Source: an uncultured Eubacteriales bacterium
GTDB lineage: Bacteria > Bacillota > Clostridia > Oscillospirales > Acutalibacteraceae
Length of the DNA: 5,841 nt
Reading direction: 5' to 3'
NCBI GenBank assembly: GCA_900313475.1
Contig: OMRJ01000279.1
Span: 1 to 5,841, forward strand
Shown here: piece by piece, positions 1 to 5,222 of the stretch
How the letters are laid out: every line of letters begins with the position of its first letter
How positions within the stretch are numbered: position 1 is the stretch's first letter
The notes under the pieces: model-generated
Told to the model about the DNA's origin: nothing
What the model saw: the letters and a program-made list of their open reading frames with translations, nothing else
The model's database searches: none
Made by a program: the position numbers and the translations under genes

Positions 1-1083
1 CGAGCTGTGCGCAACACTTTTTTTTCCTCCCAAAACAAATAAACCGGAGTCCTTATCCAATGCTATATCTACAGATCTTAAGGAGCTGCTTTTAATAATA
101 TCGGAAATTTGCTGCTTTCCCTCCGAGTAATCAATTGACGGAAAAAAACGCCAAACAGACGGCTTACGCAGATCAAGGTCAATCAAGAGAACGCGGTTGC
201 CGTTTTGTGTAAGTGTTATCGCCGTGTTAACCGCAATCGTAGTTTTTCCTTCGTTTTCATTCGTACTCGCTATCACAAAAACCTTCTTATTGCTTTTATC
301 GCGGAGAAATTCAAGCTTCACTGCAATTTTCTTAAAAGCTTCTATGTATATTTTATTTGTAAGAGGGTCGTTTATAAAAACACGCTTTATACGCCTTTTC
401 AAAAAGGACTTAAGCGTTTTGTTTTTTCTTTCATGATAAACGGTGGCAAAAACGTCAAGAAGAAGATATTCTTTAACGGCAGCCTCCGTCTTTACGGTAT
501 CGCGCATCACGGACAGAAAAACAATAAGCGCCAATGCAAAAGCCGAAATTACAGGAACCGTTCTTTTTACAGTTCCCGAAAAAGATATTGAGTTATCGGG
601 AGAGAACGGCACCGTTGCGCTTCGCAGAACGTACATGACGGTGTCTTCAAAACTGTAATCGGTAATGTATCTGTAGTTTTTGTATACGGAACTTACAGTA
701 TTGAACGCAGCCATGGGTGTGTTCGCTTTTCCCGTCAGAACTATCAGATTTGTCTCGCTTATAACGGATGCGGAAACCGTCCCTTCCAAAGGCTTGCCTG
801 TTATTTCTTCAATTTTCGTTTTCAGAATATCGCTCTGAAAAATGGTTTGAAACACATTTGCCGTCTCTTTTGCCTTTGAAAGTCTGCTCGATAAAAAAGC
901 GGATGAGCTTTTATTACTGACGGCGAGTGTCATTGACGAGGAATAAGACGGTGTATTAAAATAGAAAACATAAATATAAGAGGACATGTATGTTATCGCA
1001 GCGACAAGAATAACTACCCAAAAATTCATCAGAACATCGCGAACAACGGAATACGGACTGATGTTTTTAAATTTATTTCCCAT
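1..1083 (-). CDS. Polysaccharide biosynthesis tyrosine autokinase, CpsC-CpsD (Wzz/BY-kinase) fusion, 3' end cut by window
   Basis: Reading from the ATG at 1083 gives 361 uninterrupted codons to the window edge. Residues about 20-42 form the first membrane helix. An extracytoplasmic segment follows, ending in a proline motif (ATVPFSP, about 156-162) typical of Wzz chain-length determinants. The second helix spans about 175-193. The cytoplasmic part then carries a P-loop (ENEGKTT, 276-282) and a Walker A' motif (LLIDLDLRKP, 299-308), the signature of bacterial BY-kinases. Proteins of this family autophosphorylate on a C-terminal tyrosine cluster and control the length and export of capsule or exopolysaccharide. 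Walker B and the tyrosine cluster lie outside the window. CpsC and CpsD are fused here, as in Wzc, whereas many Firmicutes keep them separate. The ribosome-binding site GAGGAG (1091-1096) coincides with the last two codons of the preceding gene, so translational coupling is likely. The family call is firm; the polymer cannot be told. Confidence 0.9.
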   Translation of the reverse strand, partial: MGNKFKNISPYSVVRDVLMNFWVVILVAAITYMSSYIYVFYFNTPSYSSSMTLAVSNKSSSAFLSSRLSKAKETANVFQTIFQSDILKTKIEEITGKPLEGTVSASVISETNLIVLTGKANTPMAAFNTVSSVYKNYRYITDYSFEDTVMYVLRSATVPFSPDNSISFSGTVKRTVPVISAFALALIVFLSVMRDTVKTEAAVKEYLLLDVFATVYHERKNKTLKSFLKRRIKRVFINDPLTNKIYIEAFKKIAVKLEFLRDKSNKKVFVIASTNENEGKTTIAVNTAITLTQNGNRVLLIDLDLRKPSVWRFFPSIDYSEGKQQISDIIKSSSLRSVDIALDKDSGLFVLGGKKSVAHSS

Positions 1084-1087
1084 AACA

Positions 1088-1867
1088 TTACTCCTCACAG
1101 ATTACGATAAAAGGCGTTGCGTCGCGTCCTTCTGCGGAAAAAACCGCCTCATAAACACCCGCATGCAGCAAATCGACCTTTGATATGTCAACCGAAATAT
1201 CGGTTTCTCCGTCAGCTATATACGAATAAAAATCTATATTGTCGCCTATGCGGCAATATATGCTGTATGCTTTAAGATTGACGGGATTAACGACCGATGA
1301 GGACGACACGGAAATATTCAGTGCAAGCACAGACGAATCAAAACGTGAGTTTGTCGTTTTAAGGGTAAGCGAATAGTTGCCCGGAATCGTTATGTCAAAA
1401 TCGGAAACCGTGATAATACTGTTTGAAAGCGTTTTTCCGTCGATACAGTCATCAACCTCAATATAATCGGTAAAATCGAAATTGCGCGCGCGAAGCGGCA
1501 CTATAAGAGGCTTCTTTATAATAAACTTCGGCGAGTAATAATCCGTATACACGGCGGGGACAATAAGACGCGATACATTATTGTCAAGATCGGAAACAAC
1601 AAAGGTTATATCCGCTTTGCCGTCCGTAATATACGGAGAAATGTTTTCTATCAGTATTCTTGACGTAATATCGCCGTCTTTTTGATCATAAGCCGATGCA
1701 TATTTAAGTATATCGGCTTCCGTGTTTTTAACAGACAGCAAAAGCTTTTGCTCGGAGCAGGTAATGACCGGCATAGTATTGTCTTTGCGGCTTGTAAGCC
1801 TTACATACGAATAAAACACCGTAACGGCAACAAAAACAACACAAACAAGTATACGTAACGTTTTCAA
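1088..1867 (-). CDS. Membrane-anchored protein with tandem Ig-like (DUF5011/HYR-like) domains, in the capsule regulatory operon
   Basis: A 259-residue protein with a TTG start at 1865-1867, fixed by a perfect AGGAGG (1875-1880) at 7 bp spacing that begins directly after the stop codon of the phosphatase gene. Residues about 5-22 form an uncleaved signal anchor, so the rest should lie outside the membrane. Three beta-rich repeats can be discerned. Domain 1 (about 33-105) carries AYDQKDGDIT (59-68), the hallmark of DUF5011/HYR-like Ig folds. Domain 2 (about 113-187) has DDCIDGKT and PGNYSLTL. Domain 3 (about 193-257) has HAGVYEAVFS. There is no sortase motif, no usable lipobox and no catalytic motif. 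Its place between phosphatase and kinase suggests it works at the cell surface with the Wzz-like part of the kinase or with the polymer; this is inference. The domain type is fairly sure, the function unknown. Confidence 0.8.
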   Translation of the reverse strand: MKTLRILVCVVFVAVTVFYSYVRLTSRKDNTMPVITCSEQKLLLSVKNTEADILKYASAYDQKDGDITSRILIENISPYITDGKADITFVVSDLDNNVSRLIVPAVYTDYYSPKFIIKKPLIVPLRARNFDFTDYIEVDDCIDGKTLSNSIITVSDFDITIPGNYSLTLKTTNSRFDSSVLALNISVSSSSVVNPVNLKAYSIYCRIGDNIDFYSYIADGETDISVDISKVDLLHAGVYEAVFSAEGRDATPFIVICEE

Positions 1868-1874
1868 TAGTCCG

Positions 1875-1880
1875 CCTCCT
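1875..1880 (-). promoter_or_regulatory. Ribosome-binding site fixing the TTG start of the Ig-like gene
   Basis: AGGAGG on the minus strand, 7 bases before the TTG at 1867 and immediately after the TAA of the upstream phosphatase gene (1881-1883). No ATG lies at a suitable distance, so this site decides the start and points to coupled translation. Confidence 0.85.
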
Positions 1881-2606
1881 TTACAGTGAAATATCCTTAA
1901 GAAGCTTTTTTGGATTCAGATCAAAAAGCTCATCGGCATACTGCCTGTCGAAATGCTCCTCCACCCATCGGTAGGAGCGCGACATATCCGTTGTCCGTCT
2001 GAAAGGACTGTGTGCATCGCTCGCAACGGCGAAAGCAAATCGGTTTCTGATAAGCCACCGGCTGCATTCGCATTCTTCCTCACCGTAGCGGCCTAAGATG
2101 CTTCCTTTATTTATTTGCAGCGGACAACCGTTTTCCAAAAACCAAAATATATTCGACGGGTCGGAATGAACAAAATGATATCTTTCCGGGTGTGCAATCA
2201 CGGGAACATATCCCGCCGATTTAAGCTGCGAAATGCAGTAGCGGACGCGCTGAAAATCGTCGTTGAAACTAAATTCCGTCAAAACATACCTTGAACCGTT
2301 AAGCGGAATAATTTCATTTCTCTTTACAAGCTGCGCAATGTTGTTTACGCCGAACAACTCTGAGCCGAGACAAAGCTTTATCGGAATCTCATTTTTTATT
2401 ATATGTTCTTTCAGTTTTTCAAAAGCAGCAGCAACTCCATACTTGTTTAAGCGCTGTGTACACTGAAAAGCATTGTAATAATGCGGAGTTGCGACCGCGA
2501 CTGTCGTTCCGCTCTCACAGGCAAGCCGCAACATAACAGCCGCATCGCCGTATGAAGCAGCACCGTCGTCAATATTCGGAATTATGTGCATGTGAATATC
2601 CGTCAA
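1881..2606 (-). CDS. CpsB/YwqE-type protein-tyrosine phosphatase (PHP domain, metal-dependent)
   Basis: The 241-residue protein spans the whole PHP fold used by CpsB, Wzb-like CapC and YwqE. Metal-binding motifs appear in the expected order: DIHMH (3-7), IDDG (12-15), ATPHY (39-43), GSEL with E83, TEFSF (110-114), AHPERY (138-143) and SDAH (196-199). The family removes phosphate from the tyrosine cluster of the cognate BY-kinase, here most likely the CpsCD fusion two genes downstream, and so sets the kinase phosphorylation cycle that governs polymer assembly. Length and motifs suggest an intact cytosolic enzyme. The start is TTG at 2604-2606 with GGAGAG (2613-2618) at 6 bp spacing; the next ATG (residue 6) would destroy the DIHMH metal site. 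It is the first gene of the operon, directly behind two predicted promoters. Confidence in the family is high. Confidence 0.93.
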   Translation of the reverse strand: MTDIHMHIIPNIDDGAASYGDAAVMLRLACESGTTVAVATPHYYNAFQCTQRLNKYGVAAAFEKLKEHIIKNEIPIKLCLGSELFGVNNIAQLVKRNEIIPLNGSRYVLTEFSFNDDFQRVRYCISQLKSAGYVPVIAHPERYHFVHSDPSNIFWFLENGCPLQINKGSILGRYGEEECECSRWLIRNRFAFAVASDAHSPFRRTTDMSRSYRWVEEHFDRQYADELFDLNPKKLLKDISL

Positions 2607-2612
2607 AATAAA

Positions 2613-2618
2613 CTCTCC
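2613..2618 (-). promoter_or_regulatory. Ribosome-binding site fixing the TTG start of the phosphatase
   Basis: GGAGAG on the minus strand with a 6-base spacer to TTG at 2606. The only close ATG would remove the first metal-binding histidine motif, so this site supports the TTG start. Confidence 0.75.
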
Positions 2619-2635
2619 AAATATATTTCATCCTT

Positions 2636-2664
2636 ATTATATATCGTAAAAAAATTTTTTTCAA
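2636..2664 (-). promoter_or_regulatory. Proximal sigma-A-type promoter of the capsule operon (P1)
   Basis: On the minus strand a -35 element TTGAAA (2659-2664) and a perfect -10 TATAAT (2636-2641) are separated by exactly 17 bp. Transcription would begin near 2629, leaving a leader of roughly 22 nt that holds only the ribosome-binding site. An A7T7 block (2648-2661) covers the end of the -35 hexamer and most of the spacer. Predicted from sequence only. Confidence 0.75.
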
Positions 2665-2671
2665 CAATTTT

Positions 2672-2700
2672 ACTATAACAAACAATTACATTATTGTAAA
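2672..2700 (-). promoter_or_regulatory. Distal sigma-A-type promoter of the capsule operon (P2)
   Basis: On the minus strand TTTACA (2695-2700) and TATAGT (2672-2677) are separated by 17 bp, 36 bp upstream of P1. A near-palindrome, TTACA-TTAT-TGTAA on the plus strand (2686-2699), overlaps the -35 element and could be an operator. It is weaker than P1 and the region is AT-rich, so chance is possible. Confidence 0.5.
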
Positions 2701-2798
2701 GTTCCTGTGTTTTAAGTGCCTGTGTAACGCGCTTGTCTGTTTCGCTCTGAATGAGCTGAAATAAGATATATACACTTTGTAAGCGTTCGCAGGGACGG

Positions 2799-3002
2799 AA
2801 ATCTCCCGATTTCACTTTTCATTCGTTCAAAAATACACATGCTACGATGCTTGCAGAAGCAGGAGCGCCTATTAAATACACGCAAGAACGGCTCGGTCAC
2901 AAAGATGTGACAGATACAGTGCAGATATATCGGCAAGTTTCCGACGCTATAAGAAAAAACGATACTGCTGCTTTAGAAAAGATGCTTAAGAAAGCAGAAT
3001 AA
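2799..3002 (+). pseudogene. C-terminal remnant of a tyrosine recombinase (phage/ICE-type integrase)
   Basis: The plus-strand frame is open from 2760 to the TAA at 3000-3002 but has no start or ribosome-binding site, and a stop lies at 2757-2759. From about 2799 it matches the last part of the catalytic domain of tyrosine integrases: PDFTFHSFKNTHATM (box with catalytic His at 2820-2822), QERLGHKDV (second His at 2898-2900) and VQIYRQVSD with the nucleophilic Tyr at 2928-2930. The N-terminal DNA-binding domain and the first catalytic Arg are absent, so the fragment cannot work alone. In the HxxR box the arginine is a lysine (2829-2831), which may be natural to its subfamily or a sign of decay. 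A terminator follows directly. It marks a past integration or deletion event next to the capsule promoters. Fragment identity is strong from motifs; its left boundary is approximate. Confidence 0.82.
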
Positions 3003-3043
3003 AAAAAGAGGAGCAGGAAATCAATTCTACTCCTCAATTTTTT
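3001..3043. terminator. Bidirectional rho-independent terminator behind the integrase remnant
   Basis: GAGGAG (3008-3013) pairs with CTCCTC (3030-3035). The stem continues after one mismatch with AGGA/TTCT (3015-3018 with 3025-3028) around a 6-nt loop. On the plus strand it is followed by AA and six T; on the minus strand by seven T (A-run 3001-3007). It can stop transcription of the remnant and shield the capsule region from read-through of the operon on its right. Confidence 0.8.
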
Positions 3044-3083
3044 GCCCACCACCTGATTTTCGGTGGGCAAATGGTGGGCAAAT
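3041..3083. repeat. GGTGGGCAAAT repeat cluster (two direct, one inverted copy)
   Basis: GGTGGGCAAAT occurs twice head-to-tail without a gap (3062-3072 and 3073-3083), and its inverse TTTGCCCACC lies at 3041-3050, able to form a 10-bp stem with an 11-nt loop. The cluster starts within the T-run of the terminator behind the integrase remnant. Recombinase-binding or attachment-site remnants often have such paired repeats beside the integrase gene, but nothing here proves recombination. A second hairpin terminator is the alternative. Confidence 0.75.
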
Positions 3084-3121
3084 TAGTTTTTACAGTTTTT
3101 TTCGAAAATTCCAAGACTCAT

Positions 3122-3142
3122 AAAAAGTCCGGGAAACCCCGA
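3122..3142 (-). terminator. Probable terminator of the Fe-S/GGGtGRT operon
   Basis: On the minus strand CGGG-GTTT-CCCG (3130-3141) is followed within two bases by five T (A-run 3122-3126), 9 bp after the stop codon of the GGGtGRT gene. The stem is only 4 bp plus one bulged pair, so it may be inefficient; the stronger structure at 3001-3043 stands behind it. Confidence 0.5.
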
Positions 3143-3149
3143 TTCTCGC

Positions 3150-4148
3150 TTATTTGCTTGCTTCTTCAACCGCAACTGCACAAGCGACGGTAGCACCAAC
3201 CATCGGGTTATTGCCCATGCCGATAAGTCCCATCATTTCAACGTGAGCGGGAACGGAGGAAGAGCCTGCAAACTGTGCGTCGGAGTGCATACGTCCCATA
3301 GTATCGGTCATGCCGTAGCTGGAGGGACCTGCTGCCATGTTATCGGGATGAAGCGTTCTGCCCGTGCCGCCGCCCGATGCAACGGAGAAGTATTTAACAC
3401 CGTTTTCATTGCACCATTTCTTGTAGGTGCCTGCGACGGGGTGCTGGAAGCGGGTGGGGTTGGTGGAGTTGCCGGTGATGGAAACGCCGACCTTTTCAAG
3501 CTTCATGATAGCAACGCCTTCGGGAACATTGTCTGCGCCGTAGCACTTAACGTCCGCACGGGGTCCCTTTGAATAGGGCTTCTCGTAAACGACCTTGACT
3601 TCTTCCGAATAGGGGTCAAATTCCGTTTCAACGAAAGTGAAACCGTTGATGCGGGAGATTATCATAGCCGCGTCCTTGCCGAGACCGTTAAGGATAACAC
3701 GGAGGGGCTTTGTTCTGACTTTATTTGCGTTAAGAGCAATTTTGATAGCGCCCTCTGCTGCGGCAAAGGATTCGTGACCTGCGAGGAAGCAGAAGCACTC
3801 CGTGGAATCGGAGAGCAGCATCGCGCCGAGGTTGCCGTGACCGAGACCGACCTTACGGTTTTCGGCAACGGAGCCGGGAATGCAGAACGCCTGAAGACCG
3901 ATACCGATAGCGGCGGCGGCATCGGCAGCCTTTGTGCAGCCCTTCTTTATGGCGATAGCACAACCGACAGTGTATGCCCACTTTGCGTTTTCAAAGCAGA
4001 TGGGCTGTGTTTCCTGAACGATTGTGTAGGGGTCGATTCCCTTTTCGTCGCAGATAGCCTTGCACTCGTCGATTGAGGAGATACCGTATTCTTTAAGTAC
4101 GCCGAGGATCTTAGCCTCGCGTCTCTCATAACCTTCAAACTGAGCCAT
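3150..4148 (-). CDS. GGGtGRT family protein
   Basis: A 332-residue protein containing the motif that names its family, GGGTGRT (259-265), followed by LHPDNMAAGPSSYG. A very regular C-terminus follows, with MGRMHSDAQFAG and GLIGMGNNPMVGA. It has many glycines and ten cysteines (33, 51, 63, 71, 89, 118, 120, 202, 246, 323), including a CFC pair at 118-120. No signal peptide or clear membrane segment is visible. Its ATG at 4148 has AAGGAGG (4158-4164) at 9 bp spacing, and only 17 bp separate it from the NifU-like gene upstream, so the two are almost surely co-transcribed. The pairing suggests a role in Fe-S cluster handling or an Fe-S-dependent process, but the family's reaction is not known to me and none is claimed. 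It appears full length with no frameshift. Confidence 0.92.
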   Translation of the reverse strand: MAQFEGYERREAKILGVLKEYGISSIDECKAICDEKGIDPYTIVQETQPICFENAKWAYTVGCAIAIKKGCTKAADAAAAIGIGLQAFCIPGSVAENRKVGLGHGNLGAMLLSDSTECFCFLAGHESFAAAEGAIKIALNANKVRTKPLRVILNGLGKDAAMIISRINGFTFVETEFDPYSEEVKVVYEKPYSKGPRADVKCYGADNVPEGVAIMKLEKVGVSITGNSTNPTRFQHPVAGTYKKWCNENGVKYFSVASGGGTGRTLHPDNMAAGPSSYGMTDTMGRMHSDAQFAGSSSVPAHVEMMGLIGMGNNPMVGATVACAVAVEEASK

Positions 4149-4165
4149 TTTTCGTTACCTCCTTA

Positions 4166-4867
4166 TTATTCCTTGCGGGGGTCAATGTATTTGACCGCGC
4201 CGTCTTCGGGATTGAATCTGCCGTAGTGACCGATGGACTTGTTGTAAGCCGTCGTGGGATCGTCGCCCTTCTTGATGAAGTCGGTCATTTTGCCGAGAGA
4301 AACGAACTCATAGCCGATAACCTGATTATCTTCATCGAGAGCCATTCTTGTGCAGTAGCCCTCTGTCATTTCAAGATAGCGAACGCCCTTTTCTCTTGTG
4401 CCGTACATTGTGCCGACCATGGAGCGTGCTCCCTTGCCGAGGTCTTCCATGCCTGCGCCGATAACAAGACCGTCCTCGGAGAAAGCGGACTGGCTTCTGC
4501 CGTAAACTATCTGGAGAAACAGCTCTCTTGCAGCGGTGTTGATAGCGTCGCAGACAAGGTCCGTGTTGAGCATTTCAAGCACCGTGTTGCCGGGGAGAAT
4601 TTCAGCCGCCATAGCTGCCGAATGCGTCATGCCGGAGCAGCCGACCGTCTCAACGAGAGCTTCTTCGATAATACCGTTTTTAATGTTGAGCGAGAGCTTG
4701 CAGGCGCCCTGCTGCGGTGCGCACCAGCCTACGCCGTGAGTGTAGCCGGAAATATCCTTGATTTCCTTAGCTTCGATCCATTTGCCCTCTTCGGGAATGG
4801 GAGCGGGACCGTGCTTGGGTCCCTTTGCGACTACGCACATGTTTTCTACTTCGCGTGAATAGTTCAT
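4166..4867 (-). CDS. NifU/IscU-like iron-sulfur cluster assembly scaffold-type protein
   Basis: The start is the ATG at 4865-4867, giving 233 residues. AAAGGAG lies 8 bp before it, whereas the longer frame from the TTG at 4885 would contain the ribosome-binding site itself. The region ACKLSLNIKNGIIEEALVETVGCSG (in two pieces: ACKLSL at 55-60, ETVGCSG at 73-79) resembles the NifU/IscU core, where a KL-x-I strand leads to the GCGS cysteine loop. Candidate cluster ligands are C49 or C56, C77 and C106; C11 and C172 are extra. Scaffold proteins of this superfamily assemble Fe-S clusters and pass them to apoproteins. It is longer than IscU (about 130 residues) and has a distinct C-terminal half with GYCTRM (170-175). 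It is the first gene of a two-gene operon with the GGGtGRT protein. Superfamily likely; actual scaffold activity inferred. Confidence 0.87.
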   Translation of the reverse strand: MNYSREVENMCVVAKGPKHGPAPIPEEGKWIEAKEIKDISGYTHGVGWCAPQQGACKLSLNIKNGIIEEALVETVGCSGMTHSAAMAAEILPGNTVLEMLNTDLVCDAINTAARELFLQIVYGRSQSAFSEDGLVIGAGMEDLGKGARSMVGTMYGTREKGVRYLEMTEGYCTRMALDEDNQVIGYEFVSLGKMTDFIKKGDDPTTAYNKSIGHYGRFNPEDGAVKYIDPRKE

Positions 4868-4875
4868 TGGAAAAA

Positions 4876-4882
4876 CTCCTTT
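4876..4882 (-). promoter_or_regulatory. Ribosome-binding site deciding the start of the NifU-like gene
   Basis: AAAGGAG on the minus strand, 8 bp before ATG 4867. It lies inside the first codons of the longer open frame beginning at TTG 4885, so that longer start is very unlikely. Confidence 0.88.
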
Positions 4883-4914
4883 CAAAATATGCGGATAGCT
4901 TTTTGACCGATAAT

Positions 4915-4943
4915 ATTATACATGTACGCTTAAACTTTTTCAA
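4915..4943 (-). promoter_or_regulatory. Sigma-A-type promoter of the NifU-like/GGGtGRT operon
   Basis: On the minus strand TTGAAA (4938-4943) and a perfect TATAAT (4915-4920) are 17 bp apart. Transcription would start near 4908, giving a leader of about 40 nt. The hexamers are identical to those of capsule promoter P1. No Fe-S-regulator (IscR-like) site is recognisable to me. Confidence 0.78.
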
Positions 4944-5112
4944 GTAAAAATTTAATTATATGCGTTAAAGGCGAAAAAAATGTCGGGAACAGGGAGAAGT
5001 AAATATTTGAATTTTTTTAAACCGCGTATATTTTGTGTGTAAAACAGAAAACGGTCTTCTTTTCTTGTAAGTCGTTGTTCAACACTTTTGCTGTAAATAT
5101 GTATAAAAAGGC
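4944..5112. other. Intergenic spacer between divergent promoters
   Basis: About 170 AT-rich bases between the -35 elements of the two divergent promoters. I find no gene with a ribosome-binding site, no RNA gene and no clear repeat. The minus-strand open frame here overlaps the signal-peptide region of the divergent gene and is not credible. Confidence 0.5.
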
Positions 5113-5141
5113 TTGACCGATTGCTTTTTCGGGTGTAATAT
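5113..5141 (+). promoter_or_regulatory. Sigma-A-type promoter of the DUF6273-type gene
   Basis: TTGACC (5113-5118) and TAATAT (5136-5141) with a 17-bp spacer on the plus strand. Transcription would begin near 5148, leaving a leader of about 75 nt that contains a hairpin. Confidence 0.7.
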
Positions 5142-5159
5142 GAACTTGCAGAAATTTTA

Positions 5160-5196
5160 TGCACTCTTTGCCGATATCGGGATTTGTGCAAATGCA
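5160..5196 (+). promoter_or_regulatory. Leader hairpin upstream of the DUF6273-type gene
   Basis: TGCA (5160-5163) pairs with TGCA (5193-5196), and TTTGC (5167-5171) with GCAAA (5188-5192), with CTC bulged on one side. The loop region includes most of the perfect 10-bp palindrome CCGATATCGG (5171-5180). The hairpin ends 13 bases before the ribosome-binding site. There is no T-run, so it is not an attenuator of the usual kind; no known riboswitch class is recognised. It could be an mRNA-stability element, a protein-binding site, or chance. Confidence 0.35.
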
Positions 5197-5209
5197 ATGA
5201 AGTAAAAAC

Positions 5210-5214
5210 GGAGG
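5210..5214 (+). promoter_or_regulatory. Ribosome-binding site fixing the TTG start of the DUF6273-type gene
   Basis: GGAGG with an 8-base spacer to TTG 5223. No in-frame ATG or GTG lies close enough upstream, and the signal peptide starts right after this TTG. Confidence 0.8.
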
Positions 5215-5222
5215 ACATTATT

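Noticed and set aside
197..658. Overlapping plus-strand open frames near the left end
   Set aside because: They are antisense to the CpsCD kinase gene, whose domain motifs fix the coding strand.
1843..1852. Lipoprotein signal in the Ig-like protein (LVC near residues 7-9)
   Set aside because: The cysteine comes before, not after, the hydrophobic stretch, so it cannot be a lipobox; an uncleaved anchor fits better.
2648..2661. A7T7 block as an independent palindromic regulatory site
   Set aside because: It is a low-complexity AT run within the P1 spacer; curvature is possible but no separate binding site can be claimed.
2607..2720. Invertible promoter (phase variation) for the capsule genes
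   Set aside because: The integrase remnant nearby raised the idea, but I found no inverted repeat pair flanking the promoters and the recombinase is truncated.
2603..2815. Minus-strand open frame of 70 codons upstream of the phosphatase
   Set aside because: It starts with GTG inside the integrase remnant, has no ribosome-binding site, and runs through both predicted promoters into the phosphatase start.
4226..4858. Plus-strand open frame of 210 codons opposite the NifU-like gene
   Set aside because: It lies entirely antisense to a well-recognised gene, has no ribosome-binding site and no family-like motifs; a shadow frame.
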